Part shown: positions 10,901-21,300 of the stretch, in pieces
Layout: every line of letters begins with the position of its first letter
How positions within the stretch are numbered: position 1 is the first letter of the stretch
Source of the DNA: Ampelocalamus luodianensis
Taxonomy: Eukaryota; Streptophyta; Magnoliopsida; Poales; Poaceae
Length of the DNA stretch: 64,000 nucleotides
Direction of reading: 5' to 3'
Assembly: GCA_036346255.1 (NCBI GenBank)
Contig: CM070628.1
Coordinates: forward strand, 28,907,840-28,971,839
The notes under the pieces: model-generated
Databases searched by the model: none
Seen by the model: only the letters and a program-made list of their open reading frames with translations
Told to the model about the DNA's origin: nothing
Program-made: the position numbers and the translations under genes

Positions 10901-12337
10901 CCCCATTGTCATCCTCACCGCACTTTCCTCGTAAAGGCTCGAACAAATGTCACCGTCCGATTGGAAATAAGCTGCTCGATAAATAGAGAGATTAAATGAT
11001 TTGAATCGGTATCATTTAATATGGACCGCATTTATCAAGATCGATCGAACGAGATTAAAACGAATCCGATGGTGTGCTGGTTCGCTTTCAACAGAGGCGC
11101 GGATTGAAATCCAACGATCAATTAAAAGATATACACGCCACCCTTTTAGATGCGATGGTTTAACACCGCTGGATTTAATTTCTACGGTCGAGATGTAAAA
11201 TTGAACCGATGGTCCGATTGCATACACCCATGTGGTCCGCACGATTAAAATCCAACGATCCATCGATTTTGGGCTTTAAAGGCCCACGGCCTAAATGGAG
11301 TGCGAGGATTGAAATCCAAAGGCCCACATTAACGCGCCTCGATTTCAAATTGAAATAAGCGATACCGCTAGATCAAGGATGGACGGCCACGATTGTGCGG
11401 GGATCCGGAGTCGTCCGAATGCATACACAGATCTGGGCCATACAATGAAGATCCAACGGTCCAGAGGAGTGCGAGCTTTAAAACACGCGGGAAAAGGAAA
11501 AAGCCGTAGGATTTGGATCTAACTATGAAATAAAATGCGCCTTTAGGTTTAAAACGAAAAGAGCGCGCTGTTGGATCGAGAACGAACGGTGGAGATCAAA
11601 CATGGATCCGGAGTTGTCCGGTTGCACGCATCGATCACGCTCGTTGGATCAAGATCCAACGGTGGAAGTTGATCGCGTACACGTGGACAGCTCAGGTGAT
11701 ATCGTGAGCTCGCCCGTTCGATTGAAGATCGACGGCTCGCAAAGACGCATGCGTTTTGAACTTGCGCCCGATCGTGACCGAGCTGCATCGAGACGATTGG
11801 GTTGGACCGAGACACATGAGGTCGGGTCGCTACGATGCAAGGGTCGAGTTTGGACCGTTTTGGTTGACCAAACCTTATTCATATATTTAAAAGGTTTGAC
11901 TGGACTTTAAAAATAGCAAATAAATTTATAAAATCATGAAATTTTTATTTGTAAGCTACCGGATGATATATTTCCCGATAAATTTCATAAACCACATTTT
12001 CACTTTATAAAATACATAAATATCTATTTCAGGCCGAAAATGTTTATTTAAAGACCATAAATTTTCTTTAAGTCCAAATAATTTCTGAAAATGCAACAAA
12101 ATATTTTTAGCCAAGGTAATTTATCTAGGCTTTAATAAAAATACTTCCCAGTCATAATACAAGTTTTACCTTGTACTCCTTTAAATATTCCAAATAAGTC
12201 TTTGGACTTTGGCAAAAAGGAAGGTTTTATTTGGTAACAGCAACTCCCAACAGAGATTAAGAACAGTAATAATATGAACAAGAGCCATTACTGCTCATAA
12301 TATGATTGTTATTGTTGATAAAAGTGGGGCTGTTACA
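7987..12337 (-). repeat. Element D 3' LTR
   Basis: The LTR is about 4351 bp. It starts TGTAACAGCCC on the minus strand at 12337 and ends near 7987, where the terminal sequence reads TGCGAGGACCCC on the plus strand instead of TGTGAGG. It carries a TATA-like box at 10720-10731, several copies of a TCCAACGGT/TCCAACGAT motif (11115-11780), and a perfect 10-bp hairpin at 9523-9547. It is the sister of the copy at 18339-22683. Confidence 0.92.
9523..9547. other. Element D LTR perfect hairpin, repeated at 19881-19905
   Basis: GTTTGACAAG is followed by ATATG and then CTTGTCAAAC, a perfect 10-bp stem with a 5-base loop. It is unchanged in both LTRs. It may act as a structured RNA element or as a palindromic protein site. 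Confidence 0.55.
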
Positions 12338-12340
12338 AAC

Positions 12341-12353
12341 CTACCCCCCTTAA
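12341..12353 (-). other. Element D polypurine tract
   Basis: On the minus strand the run AAGGGGGGTAGG lies just before the 3' LTR start at 12337. It is slightly broken by one T. Confidence 0.75.
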
Positions 12354-12559
12354 GAAAAATCTCGTCCCCGAGATTTGGAACAAGTTGGAGATCAAGAAGA
12401 AGTGAAATGGAAATGAATTATGAGGAAACTCAACATCTGTTGTTTTGGTTTCCTTCAAGGATAACAAAGAAGATTCTTACATAACAACATAGTGTTATTA
12501 TTACATCTTTGTTTACATAGCTTTGTTTAAACTTTCCTTTCTTGATTCAAAGAAAAGTT

Positions 12560-12877
12560 CTAAACAACAAAAAGATGGGGGTGCTCAATCTGCATCAGAT
12601 CTTCGCGCTCCCAAGTGGCTTCATCCTCGGAATGATTAGCCCATTGAATTTTCAAGAACCTGACAGTACGATTTCTTGTCCTGCGTTCCATTGTGTCGAG
12701 GATACGTACTGGTTGCTCTTGATATGAAAGATCAGGTTGGAGATCAAGATGCTCATAAGCAGTTGCCTCAATAGGAACACGAAGGCATTTCTTTAATTGA
12801 GACACATGAAAAGTATCATGTCTTTCTTGAGAGTGATTGAGTAATTCCAATTGGTAAGCTCTGACTCCTCGCAGCAA
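12560..12877 (-). CDS. pol: Element D chromodomain end of Pol
   Basis: The 105-codon frame reads TFHVSQLKKCLRVP, the conserved segment between integrase and chromodomain. QPVRIL, RRTRNRTVRFLKIQW, EDEATWERED and a final acidic/hydrophobic stretch follow. This is the group II chromodomain of Tekay/Del chromoviruses, thought to steer integration to heterochromatin. It overlaps the integrase frame at 12816-12877 in another frame, so one frame break separates them. The frame ends in a stop just before the purine tract, as in C. Confidence 0.82.
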   Translation of the reverse strand: MLRGVRAYQLELLNHSQERHDTFHVSQLKKCLRVPIEATAYEHLDLQPDLSYQEQPVRILDTMERRTRNRTVRFLKIQWANHSEDEATWEREDLMQIEHPHLFVV

Positions 12878-13712
12878 TGATTCTAAGGGTCCGATATAAC
12901 GAGTGCGAGCTTTCCTTTACAAAACGATGAGTACCCTTCATGGGTGACACTTTAAGATAGACATGGTCATCTACCTCAAAGCTCAATTCACGACGACGAT
13001 GATCAGCATAGCTCTTCTGACGAGACTGTGCAGTTTTCAAACAATCTCGAATCAGTCGAACTTGCTCTTCTGCTTCCTTTACCAAGTCTGGACCAAAGAA
13101 TGGTCTTTCACCAGATTCAGACCAATTCAATGGAGTCCTACAATCTCTCCCATACAAGGCTTCAAAAGGTGACATTTGAATACTTGCTTGGTAGCTATTA
13201 TTGTAGGAAAATTCCACATATGGCAAAGATTTCTCCCAGTCCTTGCCATAAGATAGCACATAGGCTCGAAGAAGATCTTCCATTACTTGGTTCACTCTTT
13301 CAGTTTGACCACTAGTTTGAGGATGATAAGCAGTACTGAAAGAGAGTTCAGTTCCCATAGCCTGATGAAGGCTATTCCAAAAATGGGAAGTGAACTGAGG
13401 ACCACGGTCAGAAACAATGACCTTGGGAACACCATGAAGACAAATAATTCTAGCCACATAAAGCTCTGCTAGTTGCTTGCCATTGAAATCAGCCCTGACC
13501 GGAATAAAATGAGCCACTTTAGTTAAACGATCAATGATCACCCAAATGGCATCAGATCCTTTGAAAGTCTTGGGAAGACCAGTAACAAAATCCATACCGA
13601 TCTCTTCCCACTTCCATTGTGGAATAGGCAAAGGCTGAAGGGTACCAGCTGGCTTCAGATGTTCAGCTTTAACCCTTTGGCAAATATCACATTCAAAGAA
13701 CATACCGAGCAA
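12816..13712 (-). CDS. pol: Element D integrase core
   Basis: This 298-codon frame is the longest undamaged piece of Pol in the window. It starts near the second half of the zinc-binding region (CDICQRVKAEH), then shows GMDFVTGLP (first catalytic Asp), DRLTKVAHFIPV, VSDRGPQFTSHFW (second Asp) and HPQTSGQTERVNQ (catalytic Glu). The GPF/Y-type tail follows: SYADHRRRELSFEVDDHVYLKV. The first Met is internal to Pol. After DDHVYLKVSPMKG the frame is lost by an indel near 12920. Integrase joins the cDNA ends to host DNA. Confidence 0.88.
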   Translation of the reverse strand: MLGMFFECDICQRVKAEHLKPAGTLQPLPIPQWKWEEIGMDFVTGLPKTFKGSDAIWVIIDRLTKVAHFIPVRADFNGKQLAELYVARIICLHGVPKVIVSDRGPQFTSHFWNSLHQAMGTELSFSTAYHPQTSGQTERVNQVMEDLLRAYVLSYGKDWEKSLPYVEFSYNNSYQASIQMSPFEALYGRDCRTPLNWSESGERPFFGPDLVKEAEEQVRLIRDCLKTAQSRQKSYADHRRRELSFEVDDHVYLKVSPMKGTHRFVKESSHSLYRTLRIIAARSQSLPIGITQSLSRKT

Positions 13713-13920
13713 TTTGCCTCTTCATTTGGCTCCACCAAATATTTTCTTCAAATCTGGTACATCTTGGTACTCCCGGATGCAAAGAAAATTTGGAATCATG
13801 AGCTTCTCGAGAATTAGACCCTTCAATGGAGGATCCGCAGGTACTACCAAACGATTGCGATATCGAATCATACCGCGATCATCTTCGTAAAATTCGTTGG
13901 CTTTACTCGCTTTCATATTC
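13713..13920 (-). pseudogene. pol: Element D RNase H-integrase linker and integrase HHCC start
   Basis: The minus-strand frame reads EFYEDDRGMIRYRNRLVVPAD, then LILEKLMIPNFLCIREYQDVPDLKKIFGG. The second part corresponds to the segment with the zinc-binding histidines (HPG..KMY.DLK..FWW in C and F), but it is frameshifted and the histidines are lost in this reading. Confidence 0.65.
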
Positions 13921-14099
13921 TCCTTGATTTCGCTACCTCGGCATCGCTTTTACGGGCCTTGAATCTGAGATTCTAATGTCGACTCTACATGTAATGCAAC
14001 AGGAATCCTTCTCCCACAAATTCAAGACTTAGCGCCAAAATCAGCACACAAGTCTTTTTGGCGGTAGAAAAGATATGCGATTGCATTGTGACTTTTACG

Positions 14100-14780
14100 C
14101 TAAAGCATCCGCCACAACATTGGCTTTACCAGATGATAATGAATACCCATGTCGTAGTCCTTGATCAGTTCAAGCCATCGTCTTTGTCTCATATTCAAAT
14201 CAGATTGAGTGAATATGTACTTTAGACTTTTGTGATCAGTGTAGATTTCACATCGATTACCTAGAAGGTAATGTCGCCAAATCTTTAATGCATGGACCAC
14301 GGCAGCCAATTCCAAATCATGAGTAGGATAATTAGCTTCATGAGGGCGCAACTGCCGGGATGCATATGCCACAACTCGGCCTTCTTGCATAAGCACACAA
14401 CCAAGTCCATGGCGAGATGCATCGCAATAAATGTCGAAGCTCTTAAGAACATCCGGAAGAATAAGAACTGGAGCTTTGGTCAAGAGAGTTCTCAAAAGTC
14501 GAAAACTCTCTTCACACTTAGCTGACCATTCAAATTTCTTCCCTTTCTGCAAGAGCTGAGTCAAAGGTCTAGCAATCTTGGAGAAATTTTCAATGAACCT
14601 CCGGTAATAACCCGCAAGTCCAAGAAAACTCCGAATCTCTGGGACACTCTTGGGAGGCTTCCAATTTAGCACATCTTGTACCTTGCTTGGATCGACAGCG
14701 ATACCTCCTTCAGATAACACATGCCCCAGAAAGGCAACTTCTCTGAGCCAGAAAGCACACTTGCTAAACTTGGCATACAA
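14100..14780 (-). CDS. pol: Element D RT thumb/connection and RNase H
   Basis: The 226-codon frame reads AKFSKCAFWLREVAFLGHVLS (end of RT), then RSFLGLAGYYRRFIENFSK. RNase H follows with FDIYCDASRHGLGCVLMQ (first catalytic Asp), SRQLRPHEANYPTHDLELAAVV (catalytic Glu region) and YTDHKSLKYIFTQ (second Asp). It ends at the RNase H tail, YDMGIHYH, where an indel breaks the frame. RNase H removes the RNA strand of the replication hybrid. Confidence 0.86.
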   Translation of the reverse strand: MYAKFSKCAFWLREVAFLGHVLSEGGIAVDPSKVQDVLNWKPPKSVPEIRSFLGLAGYYRRFIENFSKIARPLTQLLQKGKKFEWSAKCEESFRLLRTLLTKAPVLILPDVLKSFDIYCDASRHGLGCVLMQEGRVVAYASRQLRPHEANYPTHDLELAAVVHALKIWRHYLLGNRCEIYTDHKSLKYIFTQSDLNMRQRRWLELIKDYDMGIHYHLVKPMLWRML

Positions 14781-15420
14781 CGATGCCGACGAAGTGTTTC
14801 GGCTGAAAGTCGCAAATGTTGTTCATGATCCTTATCAGATTTGGATAAATAAGGATGTCGTCAATAAACACGACCACGAACTTATCCAAGAATTCCATGA
14901 ACACCGAATTCATAAGGTTCATGAAATATTGCTGGAGCATTGGTCGGACCAAAGGACATAACGGATACTCGTATAAACCATAACGAGTAGAGAAAGCTGT
15001 CTTAGGAATGTCCTCGGCTCTAACCTTGATCCGATGATAGCCCGATCGCAAATCAATCTTTGAAAAGACACGGCACCAACCAACCGATCAAAAGATCATC
15101 AATTCGAGGTAGAGGATATTTGTTCTTGATAGTGACCTCATTTAATCTGACGGTAATCCACACATCCGTAAAGTGTTGTCTTTCTTCTTAACAAAGATTG
15201 CCGGCATCCCCAAGGTGAGGAACTTCGGTCGAATGAAACCCTTGTCAAGCAATTCTCCAGAGTTGCTTCTTCAATTCAACCACTCGCTGACGGCATTCGA
15301 TAAGGACTCGGATATCGGAGCGGTTCGAGAACGAGTTCAATAACAAACTCCACTTCCGATCCGGTGGTAAGCCGGGAAGGTCTTCGAGAAAAACATCGGC
15401 ATACTCACGGACAATTGATG
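14764..15420 (-). pseudogene. pol: Element D reverse transcriptase palm and fingers (frameshifted)
   Basis: A minus-strand frame at 14764-15051 reads RSGYHRIKVRAEDIPKTAFSTRYGLYEY, then MNLMNSVFMEFLDKFVVVFIDDILIY. This contains the catalytic FIDDIL box (around 14850-14870). The upstream fingers part (to about 15420) is present in fragments in several frames. RT copies element RNA to DNA. Several single-base indels interrupt it. Confidence 0.75.
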
Positions 15421-15840
15421 CGACTCAAAGAAGGAGTGGTATCAACTTGGTGAGCACAAAGATGAGAGCCAATCGCTTTAGAATGATAAACAACTTGAAT
15501 GCCGCTCGGCATTGGTCATAGAAATAGACCGTTGGGAACAATTGATTTGACCACTGGTTTTTGGACACCAATCCATACCCAAATGACGTCCAACCCTTTA
15601 GAGTCAATCACAATTAGGTTTGCTAAAAACTTCACCCCAAGGATTGTTATGTTGACCCCATTAACAAATCGATCGGTTTTAAAGACCGACCGGTGATTGA
15701 ATAATAAAAGGTGGTTGGAGGGTATGCATGTCTAATCGGTGTTGAACAACAAAATGATTGCTAATAAAGAATGAGATGCTCCAGTCAAATAAAGCGATGG
15801 TGGACTGAAATTAACTAGAGCATACCCATAACAACTTCAG
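15421..15840 (-). pseudogene. pol: Element D aspartic protease region (frameshifted)
   Basis: On the minus strand, around 15740-15790, the sequence encodes a GASHS-type protease motif preceded by a disrupted D-S/T position. It is followed by a segment equivalent to ISNHFVVQH. No frame longer than about 60 codons covers it, and bases appear to be missing at the active-site codons. Confidence 0.55.
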
Positions 15841-15871
15841 TGTATCGGCCGCCTCTTCACAGATGATCGGT

Positions 15872-17021
15872 TCACATGCCTGAACTGAGCGGATCAGCTT
15901 TAATAGGGGGCCTCTGCGAAGGGGTTGGCCGCACAGACACTGGATATGGTCGAACAGGCGGCAATCCTTGCTGCTTTGCCACACACTTGTTGGCATAATG
16001 CCCCGGACGACCACAATGATAACAAATAACCCCTGGGTTAACGTTGTTAACAGGACGGGGCTGATTTCCACTTGGTCCTGACTGACTGGTGGGAGGAGAT
16101 GGGCGAGGGGCAAATACCGCTGGCCTTGGTGAAAATGGAGCTGGTGCTCGTGGTGGCCTAGACAACCACATACGAGGCCTCGGTGAGCTGCTACTAGGAA
16201 CAAACTGAGAAGTCCGCTGTCGCTTGCGTGACTCATCCAATGCCTTGCTCTTGCTCTCGGCCACAATTGCTTTGTTGACCAAATGAGAGAAGTTCCGGAA
16301 GTCGTGCAAAGCTACAGCCATCTGCAGTTCTTCAGATAGCCCATTCAAGAACCGGTTTCGACGACGTAGGTCAGTCGAAACGTCATCAGGGGCATATCTG
16401 GCCAGGAAGTTGAACTCATGCAGATATTCAGTCACCGATTTTCGCCCTTGCTTCAGAGCGAGAAACTCTTGCTGTTTGATCATCATGACCCCTTCAGGAA
16501 TGTGAGCTTCGCGAAAGGCTTCCACGAACTCATCCCAAGTAGGGACATGTCCAGCAGGTTGAATGGCAAGAAGATTATCCCACCATATGTTGGCTGGCCC
16601 ATCGAGCTGATAACTGGCAAAGAGAACCTTTTCCTTTCGGGCATTGAGTAATCGAAGCTTCTTCTCAATGGTTGAAGCCAATCCTCGCCTTCCATGGGAT
16701 CACGAGAATCGAGAACACCGCGATTAGTCCGCAGAAAGTCGCTAAACCGCCTCGCACATGGTGGCCTCTGCTCACATTCTGGCGCGACGAGTAGTAAGTA
16801 TTGCGCGCAATCTGTTCCAAGATGCGTCTCGGTCCATCCGATTGCGCTCAATTTGCATGAGCACATCGGCCATCGGGTGGTGGAGGAAGCTCCTCTTCCT
16901 GAGGACCACCTTGCGGACCCTGAGAACTAGATGGTTCGGTTGGTCCTCCCTGAGAATGAGGCACGGGAGTCGACATGCCCTTCCCTTGTTGCGCTTGCGC
17001 GCGAGTAGTAGGTCCTGTCAT
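15872..17021 (-). CDS. gag: Element D gag with CCHC zinc knuckle
   Basis: The proposed start is the ATG at 17021, reading MTGPTTRAQAQQGKG and then a Pro/Gln/Ser-rich stretch ending EEELPPPP, as before the gag core in B and C. A second frame of 269 codons (16681-15872) carries the core: FASYQLDGPANIWWDNLL, TWDEFVEAFREAHIP, QGRKSVTEYLHEFNFLARYAP and RFLNGLSEELQMAV. A Pro-rich linker then leads to the knuckle CYHCGRPGHYANKC (CX2CX4HX4C). Gag forms the virus-like particle. Small indels near 16680 to 16760 separate the two frames. Confidence 0.85.
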
Positions 17022-17389
17022 CCTGTTACCACAACATGGTTAACAACATAACAAGGACATACTCGGCAAACACAAACAAGTTTGCAATTAGAAAGGAAGC
17101 AAATCTTCAGATATGCAATACATCATGTTATAACATGTATTCAAAGTAACACCAAACTGAAACTTCATATATACACAACAAAATTTACATTCGATCTTAC
17201 ATTACGATACAATGCCATAATGTGGATTACAAGCCTAAATTTAAGCTTACATACTTTGTACAAGATACTACTGCCTATTACATACAATTTATTTAAGGAC
17301 AACTACTAGACTAAAAGACACTCAACCACGAGGTTCATTGTCGAGGTACTAGCATAGAGATCTCGATTAAAGTTCACGGAAACTCATTT

Positions 17390-18123
17390 AAAAGATGAGC
17401 TCGGGGAACTGTGTCAACCGGATCAAAGGACTAATGAGGCGCCTCGGAGAACCCAACAATGGTGATGACCTCCGGAGGTGCGGTCCGCAGAGTGCGAGGA
17501 AACCCTCGCATCATCCGGGCTTGGCGCTTGTCCATAAACAGTACGCACCCGCCACGGAAGTCGGTAAAGAGGTGGTGCGGCGGCGGCGGAGATCTCGTTG
17601 TCACCATAAAGCACGTTGCGAGGAACGCGGTTCATGTTGACTCAAGAAGTAGGTACTCACGGCCTCATTAAAGCGATGCCGAAGTTTCCCATAACTCCTC
17701 ACAAGACAGCGATGGACTTGGTCCATGATCGGACCATCCTTGCCAACCGCCGCACTGGGGTTCTTAAATCAACGTATCTCGTGAACATGCTCACTTGGTA
17801 GGGCCCGATTGGAAAGTGGTCATAGGGTGGTTGAGACAATTCCACAAATCATGACGGAAGACTCATCATCCTACTTGCCGCTTCGAATCGCCATAACCTC
17901 GAGGTGGCAAGCGCTTGGACACGATGAGGGACACCGACTACATGCCTAGCGATAACGTTGATGAAGGCACGATACTCCTCCATGCACGGTCCTCGATCTC
18001 GTCGATAAATGGCGTACTACGTTTGGTAGGTGAAATTGGAGCGCCACATCATGTCCGAAGTAATCTTTGAAACCCATCAACATCCTCGGCTCGAGTCTCC
18101 TTGACCAAATACCAACCGCTCAT
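17390..18123 (-). pseudogene. Element D coding-like relic upstream of gag, unknown function
   Basis: On the minus strand an ATG at 18123 opens SGWYLVKETRAEDVDGFQRL. After a frame break it continues CMEEYRAFINVIARHVVGVP, RVQALATSRLWRFEAASRMM and FPIGPYQVSMFTRYVDLRTP, and after another break MNRVPRNVLYGDNEISAAA. The composition is protein-like and unlike the AT-rich leaders of A, B, C and F, and the segment has no counterpart in them. I do not recognise the family. It may be a captured host gene fragment or an accessory ORF of this subfamily. GTGAGTACC on the minus strand near 17650-17660 could be a splice donor. Confidence 0.45.
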
Positions 18124-18326
18124 CTATAGATAAAAGACAAGATAAGGAACAATTCACTTTTAAATGAACCAACGAAGTTTGGGCAAGAAGTGACATTAAG
18201 AAAGATAAGGAATAAAAGATGTCATGCTTAAGCTTTGAAAATAAATTGTTGTTTGAAAATAATTTTAGCAGAGGACCCTCTAATAACTTCTACATGCTAC
18301 TTCTAACCTCAGGCAACGTATGCTCA

Positions 18327-18334
18327 CGATACCA
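18327..18334 (-). other. Element D primer-binding site core
   Basis: The minus strand reads TGGTATCG four bases inside the LTR end. Its match to the iMet tRNA complement ends after TGGTATC, so it is weaker than the site in B. Confidence 0.65.
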
Positions 18335-18338
18335 ACGC

Positions 18339-21300
18339 TGTGAGGACCCCCGGTTATTGGAAATGTTACTAATTAAATTTATACTTTGTAGCACAATTGT
18401 TAATGAAGGAGCAAGATCGCGCTTTATTAAAAACCATGCTAAAGATATAAATTTAACAAGTGACAGATCCAGTAAACAGGATTCCCGGATATATATGATT
18501 CTCAATGGTTCCCAGGATCAATGACCATTGCATATATATCCTTCATCAACATTGCATCAAACACATACAAGTCATACATTGATATAATTAAACATAAGGT
18601 TACATCATTATGTTGATACTACAATATTAAGTGACTTGGTCACTTTAACAGTATACAGCGGAAACAAAATAAACGGAAAATGTCCACCAATGGCCCCATC
18701 CACCCGCAGGCAATTGCGTGGAGGAAAGAAGTAGCGTTACTCGTTAGCGTCACCCTGATCGGCGCTAACGGGTACTTCATACAGAAAACCGTCCTCACCT
18801 GCAACAATAGGTGGTAGCACCTGAGTACGGAAGGTACTCGGCAAGTCTTACTCAAACTAATAAAATAAAGTGGTGATTAGAGCCTAACCAAAGGAGTAGA
18901 GTTTTACATGCATAAGGTTACAACAGAAGGTATAAAGGTTCAAATTTGCATAAAGCGATACATCTTAACCTACAAAGGCTAAATTTTGATAAAGCGATTT
19001 AATAAATCAAAGTTTGCTTAAAACAGTAAGTAAATGGCTTAAAATTAAACAGTACAGTGCATGATTCCCTCATGCCAGCCGAAAATAACCAAAACCAGAT
19101 TTTTGAACATCAAAGCTTCTATACGATGACATCAATTCAAGTTGTCGCCCATGACCGTGGACACGGCTATTCGAATAGCTTTATACCTGCGGTGTACATC
19201 TTTACCCACATGACTTAGTTAGCAGTGCCTTCGGATGCCTCCAATGATGACACACTTCCTTTGGTATGCCGACCGGAAACTAAGATTTGGTATTTTTCAA
19301 CAAGTTAACACTATTGAGTTGGACCCCATGTGTGAACTAATCCCATAGTGTAGGCTACACCACCTACTAACCACAGTGGCACACATGTTGTGTCAAGAAT
19401 GCCGATCCAAACAATTTTAAAACGAATTGGGCTCACCACCCATAATAGAATGCTATCGGCACTATTAAGGTATCGTGATATGCGACGAGGCACATATACG
19501 CCTCACCTCCTAAGAACATCCGACATCGACATACAAAGCTCACATGGCATAAAACGCAGCCTCGCACTCTAAGCATCTATGCCATGCAAGGCCAATACAC
19601 ATATCCTTACTCTCCTGTTTCCAACTCAATAGTCTCAACATTTTACTTAACCAAACAGCTACCCATACATCGCATGTGGAAGTACGTGGGGACTTGAATT
19701 GAATAATCGTAGTTCGGTCCTTAATTAACCCGACAAGTCCACCACAAAACCCAATCTCGCACGAAAGCACCATCACTAACTTCCTCTTGTCCGGATCAAT
19801 TTAAATTTCAAATACAAGACTGATTTAAAGGAACCGACAAAGAGTTTGAAAATGACAATGCAGCTCGCTTAGATTCCCATGTTTGACAAGATATGCTTGT
19901 CAAACTCTAAAATCTCTAGATCGCATATCTAAGCCAAATCGAGAATAGACCATATATTATACAAGACTACACTAGAGTTGAGTGTATGGTCATAATCAAG
20001 GTAATCCACCATGTCAGTCATAGCTAACTATTACAAGTCATATTTTGTATTTTCGCATAAATAGCATGCTCGTGATATCACCGGATTTGTAAAGACTATT
20101 GTACAAAACTGGTTCAATATGGTGCAAAGAGGATGCTTGCCTTGGTAATAATAGACTTCATTGCAGGTGCTGCATTGCTCGTAAAAGATTCGATGGCTTC
20201 AACAGAACTGCATTCTAAAGAAACAATAAGATCCAATAAATACCAAAATCGACAATAAGTCCAACATGGAAGAAATATGCATGATCAATCTAGAAATGCA
20301 TGATTACAGATGCTTAAGCCATAACTACCCATAATAATGATAATAACCCATTATCTAGCTCACTGCTTTCAAAAGACAGAAATTAGAGTTTATTGCAAAG
20401 TTCCAGCTGATTTGAAAAGAGTCAAAACAGATGATTGCAATTTTTGGAAAGAGGTATAGATCATGCAAAAGTTCATAAATGAATCTTAGCATGATCTTTT
20501 AGGTAATTAATATCCCAAACCAACTTTAGTCTAACCTAACTAGTTAGATTGCAAAAGCTAAAGCAAAACTCATTTTGCTCGGCTGAGCCGACAAGAGAAC
20601 AGAGACACATTTCAACTAAGAGTCAAAATAGATAATGACAAGAATTGAAAGACCAACTTGTCATGTCGCTAGGGTTTAGTCAAAACCTAAATAAGATGAT
20701 AGGTTGACAGAAGAACCCTAAGTCTTGAAACGACAGAAAAACCGAAAAGGCATAATATCAACTTTTCGGCTTGAAGCAAGATTAAGCTACCGATGCTTAA
20801 AAGAATGATTCACAGGAGCTTCTCAAGTCCTTAAGATGCTCAAGATGTTAATGACTAGGGTTTAACTTACTGTAAGAAGAAATATGCTAAGGGTTCCGAC
20901 AACGATGTTGAACAACAGAGAGTTAAACTCGATTTAACCTACAAAAGATAACCAATCTTGATTGTAAGTGTAACCAGAGTTTAAGATGGATAAGCGATGA
21001 GCAAGAAGCAAGAAACTCCACCGGTTAACAAGAAAAGGATGAGCTTCATGGTCAACAATGGTCGCTCAAAAACTAGGGTTTATATATGTGGATGTGGAGC
21101 TCAGAGCAAGAGAGAAAGATCTAGAGTTGATGAGGTGTCCATTTAGGCTAATTATCCCAAAAATTAGTTGCAAAAACTTTGGGATAATCCTCTCCTTGAT
21201 TTCAGAGAAATCTACACGAGAGAGAGGGAAGGAGATAAGAGCCAATCGACATGTGGGCCCCATTGTCATCCTCACCGCACTCGTAAAGGCTCGAACAAAT

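Noticed and set aside
11602..11910. Frames of up to 102 codons in the D LTR middle
   Set aside because: They are present on both strands in GC-mixed promoter sequence and are not kept in the 5' LTR copy at 21950-22260.
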